Source of the DNA: Ignavibacteria bacterium
GTDB taxonomy: Bacteria > Bacteroidota > Ignavibacteria > UBA10030 > UBA6906
Assembly (NCBI GenBank): GCA_029859455.1
Contig: JAOUDE010000046.1
Location: forward strand, 1 to 11,436
Direction: 5' to 3'
DNA: 11,436 bases
The position numbers and the translations under genes were made by a program. Of this stretch, positions 8,047 through 11,436 are shown piece after piece. The notes beneath the pieces were generated by a model, which saw nothing but the letters and a program-made list of their open reading frames with translations, did not search any database and was not told where the DNA came from. Position 1 is the stretch's first letter. Each line of letters opens with the position of its first letter.

Positions 8047-8083
8047 GTGGGGAAAAGTGGGTTGTAGGTGGGAGGCGGTGTAT
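8047..8083 (+). promoter_or_regulatory. MraZ operator: tandem TGGGN repeats
   Basis: Three direct repeats TGGGG (8048-8052), TGGGT (8058-8062) and TGGGA (8069-8073) are followed by a degenerate TGTAT (8079-8083). The spacers are 5, 6 and 5 bases, placing the repeats on one face of the helix. All three strong repeats are preceded by G (GTGGG). This is the repeat architecture described for MraZ binding upstream of its own gene in E. coli. Lying just downstream of the -10 region, it would let MraZ block transcription of the division operon. Confidence 0.85.
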
Positions 8084-8108
8084 TTGACGACCAAATGGGT
8101 CAGACAGA

Positions 8109-8552
8109 ATGTCTTCGTTTAAGGGTTCGTACAGCTATTCGGTCGATGCGAAGGGGCGCATCAACATTCCGGCGAAACTGCGGAAGTATGTCTCACCGGA
8201 CGCGAACGAAACATTCGTCATCACCCGCGGGTACGAACAATGCCTCTTTGTCTACCCTCTCGATGAGTGGATGATCCTCGAACAATCGATCCGTCACCTC
8301 TCGCCATCGAATTCCCAACACCGCTACTTCACACGCACTCTTCTGCAGTATGCCATCGAATGTCAGTTAGATGCACAATCGCGACTAACAGTCCCGAAGG
8401 AACTTCTCCAGTTTGCCCGAATTGAAGACCAGGTGCTGATTCTCGGGGTGCTGGAGCGGATTGAGTTGTGGAATCCTCAAACCCATGACAGTTATCTCCG
8501 CTCACAGACTGAGAGTTATGAGGATGTGGCCCAGAAGGTATTCCAGCGTTAA
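8109..8552 (+). CDS. mraZ: transcriptional regulator MraZ
   Basis: MraZ is a DNA-binding protein, usually the first gene of the division and cell wall cluster, that forms a ring of subunits and represses its own operon. The 147-residue protein has two AbrB-like SpoVT folds, each with the signature DxxxR: DAKGR at 13-17 and DAQSR at 88-92, both followed by a (I/V)P. It starts at ATG 8109. There is no good Shine-Dalgarno sequence close by (only GGG at 8097-8099); the GGGAGG at 8070-8075 is too far away and belongs to the operator. An ATG at 8095 is out of frame. Its wording resembles Chlorobiota/Ignavibacteriota MraZ, a taxonomic hint only. Confidence 0.96.
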   Translation: MSSFKGSYSYSVDAKGRINIPAKLRKYVSPDANETFVITRGYEQCLFVYPLDEWMILEQSIRHLSPSNSQHRYFTRTLLQYAIECQLDAQSRLTVPKELLQFARIEDQVLILGVLERIELWNPQTHDSYLRSQTESYEDVAQKVFQR

Positions 8553-8570
8553 GGCTCCCGGGGCTCCCGG
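8553..8570 (+). repeat. perfect 9-bp tandem duplication in the mraZ-rsmH gap
   Basis: GGCTCCCGG is repeated head to tail (8553-8561 and 8562-8570), beginning directly after the mraZ stop codon. The second copy supplies the first two bases of the GGAG ribosome-binding sequence (8569-8572) that serves the TTG start of rsmH three bases further on. The CTCC of the first copy (8555-8558) could pair with that GGAG across a ten-base loop, though only weakly. Confidence 0.8.
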
Positions 8571-8575
8571 AGAAT

Positions 8576-9457
8576 TTGAAAGACCGTGATTTTCATGCTC
8601 CGGTATTGCCGGAGCAGGTGATTTCCTTCCTGGTGACCGACAGATCGGGAATCTATGTAGACGGCACGGTCGGCGGTGGAGGGCATACGGAAGTGATCTG
8701 TCGTCACCTTTCCGCGGAGGGAAGGGTGATCGGATTCGATCAGGATGAACACGCCCTGGAGTTCGCCGGAAGCCGTCTGAGCGTGTTCGGGGACAAGGTG
8801 GTTCTCGTTCGATCGAACTTCGGAACGATGGTGGAACAGCTCCGGTCGCTTGGCACGGCCCGCGTGCACGGCGTCCTTCTCGACCTTGGCGTTTCGTCAC
8901 ACCAGCTTGACCGGGCCGAACTCGGGTTCAGTTACCGAAATGACGGAGCTGTTGATATGCGAATGGACCGAAGGCAGGAGTTGACAGGCCGGGATGTGCT
9001 GAATGAGTACCCGGAAGAGGACCTGCAGCGCGTGATAAGAGAGTTCGGGGAAGAACGCTATGCCCGGCGGATAGCCCGGGCGATTGTGTACCGTCGTCCG
9101 ATCGAATCGACCCACCAGTTGAGAGACGCGGTGGGATCCGCTGTCGGGGGACGGTACCTGACAAAAACGCTTTCCAGAGTTTTCCAGGCTGTCCGCATCG
9201 AGGTAAATAACGAGCTTGCTGTCCTTGAGGCAGTGCTTCCGGATATTGTTTCTCTCCTGGCGGAAGGCGGGCGCGCTGTGGTGATATCGTATCACTCGCT
9301 GGAAGACCGGATCGTAAAAACCTTTTTTCGCAACAATCGCGACATGCTGAATATTCTTACAAAGAAACCGCTCATTGCCTCTCCGGAAGAAACCATCCAT
9401 AATCCCCGATCCCGGAGTGCGAAACTCAGGGCTGCGGAACGCAAGGGCCCGGAATGA
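8576..9457 (+). CDS. rsmH: 16S rRNA (cytosine-1402-N4)-methyltransferase RsmH (MraW)
   Basis: RsmH is a SAM-dependent enzyme that N4-methylates C1402 in the decoding centre of 16S rRNA and is a standard second gene of the dcw cluster. The 293-residue protein opens with FHAPVLPEQV, the conserved N-terminus. It then shows the SAM motif YVDGTVGGGGHT (27-38), GFDQDEHA, LDLGVSSHQLD (102-112), GFSYRNDGAVDMRMD and the C-terminal SYHSLEDRIVK (238-248). The start is TTG at 8576: no ATG or GTG lies in frame between the end of mraZ and the conserved HxPVL segment, and GGAG precedes it by three bases. The combination of TTG start and short spacing suggests modest translation. The stop overlaps the next gene as ATGA. 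Confidence 0.96.
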   Translation: MKDRDFHAPVLPEQVISFLVTDRSGIYVDGTVGGGGHTEVICRHLSAEGRVIGFDQDEHALEFAGSRLSVFGDKVVLVRSNFGTMVEQLRSLGTARVHGVLLDLGVSSHQLDRAELGFSYRNDGAVDMRMDRRQELTGRDVLNEYPEEDLQRVIREFGEERYARRIARAIVYRRPIESTHQLRDAVGSAVGGRYLTKTLSRVFQAVRIEVNNELAVLEAVLPDIVSLLAEGGRAVVISYHSLEDRIVKTFFRNNRDMLNILTKKPLIASPEETIHNPRSRSAKLRAAERKGPE

Positions 9458-9924
9458 CCATGGTCCGACAAACCGAAGGCCAGATGGAGGAGGTCCTCAG
9501 GCGAGCCCGTGAGGAGGAAGCGGTGGAGCGTGATCGCCGGTCGTCGGAAGGGCCGAGGAAGAAAAGGGTCTCGGAACTCGAAAGCCCTGTGCTTCGTCTC
9601 AATCGGCGGGGGGTTCAACGCAGGGTCTCCCCGCTTACCGTTATCCTGCTCCTGTTCGGCCTTGCAACAATCAGCGTGCTGTATATCGGACATATCATCA
9701 CCGTGAACCACCTTGCCGTAGACGCTGATAACCTGCAGGCCGAGTATGACAAACTCGTTCAGTCCGGCGACCAGCTGAGGGCGGAAATTGACAGGAAGTC
9801 GGCCCGGGAGAGGATCGTTGGGATTGCCACCACTCAGCTGGATATGCGTCCCCCGAACGGTCAGGCGAGATGGATTACAGTTGATGGGACCTTTTCACCG
9901 GAGACGCCTGAGGTGGATGAATGA
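9454..9924 (+). CDS. ftsL: FtsL-like septum protein (small bitopic coiled-coil protein)
   Basis: FtsL proteins are small single-pass membrane proteins of the divisome that pair with FtsB/DivIC and activate the septal synthase FtsW-FtsI. This 156-residue product has a long, highly charged cytoplasmic region (1-59) rich in Arg, Lys and Glu. One hydrophobic segment spans about 61-84 (LTVILLLFGLATISVLYIGH). A likely periplasmic coiled coil follows (about 86-122). It ends with ERIVGIATTQLDMRPP, resembling the conserved FtsL/DivIC ending. Sequence identity in this family is low, so the name rests on topology and the slot between rsmH and ftsI. AAGGG at 9443-9447 favours ATG 9454 over ATG 9460. ATGA overlaps link it to both neighbours. 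Confidence 0.85.
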   Translation: MTMVRQTEGQMEEVLRRAREEEAVERDRRSSEGPRKKRVSELESPVLRLNRRGVQRRVSPLTVILLLFGLATISVLYIGHIITVNHLAVDADNLQAEYDKLVQSGDQLRAEIDRKSARERIVGIATTQLDMRPPNGQARWITVDGTFSPETPEVDE

Positions 9925-11436
9925 TGTCGGGTGGGAAGGAAACCCGTCTCCCCGGAGACTCGCGGGGCAGGATTCTGTTTCTCAAGGTTCTCTTTATCTC
10001 GGTGTTCGCGGTAATCGCAGGACGCCTGGTTCAGGTGCAGGTATTTGAGTCGGAACGCTACAGGGCGGATGCACGCAGGCAGTACGAAGACAAGCTGGAG
10101 ATCCGGGCAACACGCGGGGCGATCCTGGATCGTGAGGGCCGACCGCTTGTTTCAACCGCAACTGTTGCTTCAGTGGCGGCCGACCCGAGGATGCTCGGTG
10201 CGAATGCGGATCCTCTTGCGCGCCACCTGGCAGGAATTCTCCGTGAGCCGCTGGCCCTGATAAAAAAGAAACTCTCTGCCCGCGGTACGAATTTCGTCTG
10301 GATCGCACGCCGCGTTGATCCCGCGGTCGCGGCGAAGATCGACCGGAAACGGTTCCCCGGTGTTATTGTTACCGAAGACCCGAAACGGGTTTATCACTAT
10401 GACGATCTGGCCGGACAACTCCTTGGCTTTACCGACCTTGACTGTCGCGGCATCAGCGGCTTGGAACTGCAATTCGATGCATCGCTTCGGGGGGCCGACG
10501 GATATGAAATAAGAATGAGAGACGGGCTCGGCCGGGCCAAGCCGGCCCTCGAGTACCCGCGCGTGGAAGCAGTGGACGGAGAAGATCTCGTGCTGACGAT
10601 CGACCTTGACTATCAGGCGATTGCGGAGGAAGCGCTGAGACGAGGAGTCGAGGAATCAGAGGCTGAGAGCGGTCTCGTGGTAATGATGGACCCCGGCAGC
10701 GGAGAGATCCTTGCGATGGCGAACTACCCGCGTTTGCACCCCGCCAGGGCGGGGACAGTGGAGCGCGGGGTTACCCGCAACCGTGCCGTGACAGATATGT
10801 TCGAGCCGGGATCCGTGTTCAAGATCGTCACCGCATCAGCCGCGATCGAGCATGGGCTGGTTCGTCCGTCGGACACGTTCTTTGCAGAAAACGGGAGCTA
10901 CCGGGTCCCTCTCCCGCGCGGAAAGTTCCGGACCATTACCGACACTCACGAATACGGGACCATCACGTTTCGGGAGGCAGTGGAAGTGTCGAGCAATATC
11001 GTGATGGCGAAGGTTTCAGACAGGGTTGGCGCCGAGATGCTGTACCGCTCGGCAAGGGATTTCGGGTTCGGGACGGAAACCGGCGTGGAACTTCCCGGCG
11101 AGATCCGGGGTGAGCTTAAAAAGCCGACGGATTGGTCCGGAACGACGCTGAATACAATGTCGTACGGATACGAAGTGGGAGTAACGCCGCTCCAGATCGC
11201 CGCCGCGTATTGTGTGATCGCCAACGGAGGGACGCTGTACCGGCCGACCATCGTCCTCCGGCATCAGGGGAATGACACACGCCGGAAACCGCCTCAGGCA
11301 ATTCGGCGGGTCGTTTCGCAGGAGACCGCCACAACGCTGAACACATTCTTCGTGGGAGTGGTGGAAAGGGGAACAGGTGTCGGGGCACGGGTCGAAGGAG
11401 TGTCCATCGCAGGAAAGACCGGAACAGCGCGAAAAG
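9921..11436 (+). CDS. ftsI: class B penicillin-binding protein, FtsI/PBP3 type (3' truncated)
   Basis: This is the septal peptidoglycan transpeptidase, which works with FtsW and is the target of beta-lactams. The frame is open to the right edge; 505 codons are visible. A membrane anchor lies at about 18-38 (ILFLKVLFISVFAVIAGRLV). The class B dimerisation region follows, with RATRGAILDREGRPL and the GISGLELQFD segment. All three transpeptidase motifs are present: SVFK with nucleophile Ser298 and Lys301, the SSN triad at 357-359, and KTG at 499-501. The final part of the domain, and any PASTA repeats, are beyond the window. It starts at ATG 9921 in an ATGA overlap with ftsL, with GAGGTG at 9910-9915; ATG 9924 is an equally spaced alternative. 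Position right after ftsL favours FtsI over the elongation enzyme PBP2. Confidence 0.94.
   Translation, partial: MMSGGKETRLPGDSRGRILFLKVLFISVFAVIAGRLVQVQVFESERYRADARRQYEDKLEIRATRGAILDREGRPLVSTATVASVAADPRMLGANADPLARHLAGILREPLALIKKKLSARGTNFVWIARRVDPAVAAKIDRKRFPGVIVTEDPKRVYHYDDLAGQLLGFTDLDCRGISGLELQFDASLRGADGYEIRMRDGLGRAKPALEYPRVEAVDGEDLVLTIDLDYQAIAEEALRRGVEESEAESGLVVMMDPGSGEILAMANYPRLHPARAGTVERGVTRNRAVTDMFEPGSVFKIVTASAAIEHGLVRPSDTFFAENGSYRVPLPRGKFRTITDTHEYGTITFREAVEVSSNIVMAKVSDRVGAEMLYRSARDFGFGTETGVELPGEIRGELKKPTDWSGTTLNTMSYGYEVGVTPLQIAAAYCVIANGGTLYRPTIVLRHQGNDTRRKPPQAIRRVVSQETATTLNTFFVGVVERGTGVGARVEGVSIAGKTGTARK

Noticed and set aside
8068..8274. Short + strand frame starting GTG 8068 and overlapping mraZ
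   Set aside because: Its start lies inside the MraZ operator and it runs out of frame through mraZ with an Arg-rich shadow product.

Overview
The window suggests a bacterial chromosome, probably from the FCB superphylum (Bacteroidota, Chlorobiota, Ignavibacteriota and relatives). The assignment rests on the wording of the Mfd linker and translocase region and of MraZ as I remember those families, so it is an inference. The visible genes make a Gram-negative-type division and wall cluster. All genes lie on the + strand. They are packed with 1-4 base overlaps or short gaps, and no RNA genes, mobile elements or CRISPR arrays were seen.

Left block (1-7971): the 3' part of mnmE, then mnmG, rsmG, murQ and mfd. 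MnmE and MnmG together modify the wobble uridine of certain tRNAs. RsmG methylates 16S rRNA. MurQ breaks down MurNAc-6-phosphate during peptidoglycan recycling. Mfd couples transcription to DNA repair. The mnmE-mnmG-rsmG order is the classic origin-proximal arrangement, in which parA-parB often comes next; here murQ and mfd occupy that slot.

The most interesting non-coding signal is a pair of parS-like palindromes (ParB centromere sites) matching GTTNCACGTGNAAC. One covers the GTG start codon of mnmG (1068-1083) and the other covers the first codons of rsmG (2951-2966).

Right block (8008-11436): the start of a division and cell wall (dcw) cluster. It has a promoter with a perfect TTGACA -35 box and a textbook MraZ operator of three TGGGN repeats plus a degenerate fourth, one helical turn apart. 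Then come mraZ, rsmH (TTG start, preceded by a perfect 9-bp tandem duplication), an ftsL-like gene, and a class B penicillin-binding protein gene (ftsI type) that runs off the right edge just after its KTG motif. MraZ probably represses its own operon.

The largest gap between genes is 137 bases (7972-8108) and it is mostly accounted for by the promoter and operator. I found no wholly new gene system. The paired parS sites embedded in gene starts, without local parAB, are the best lead.
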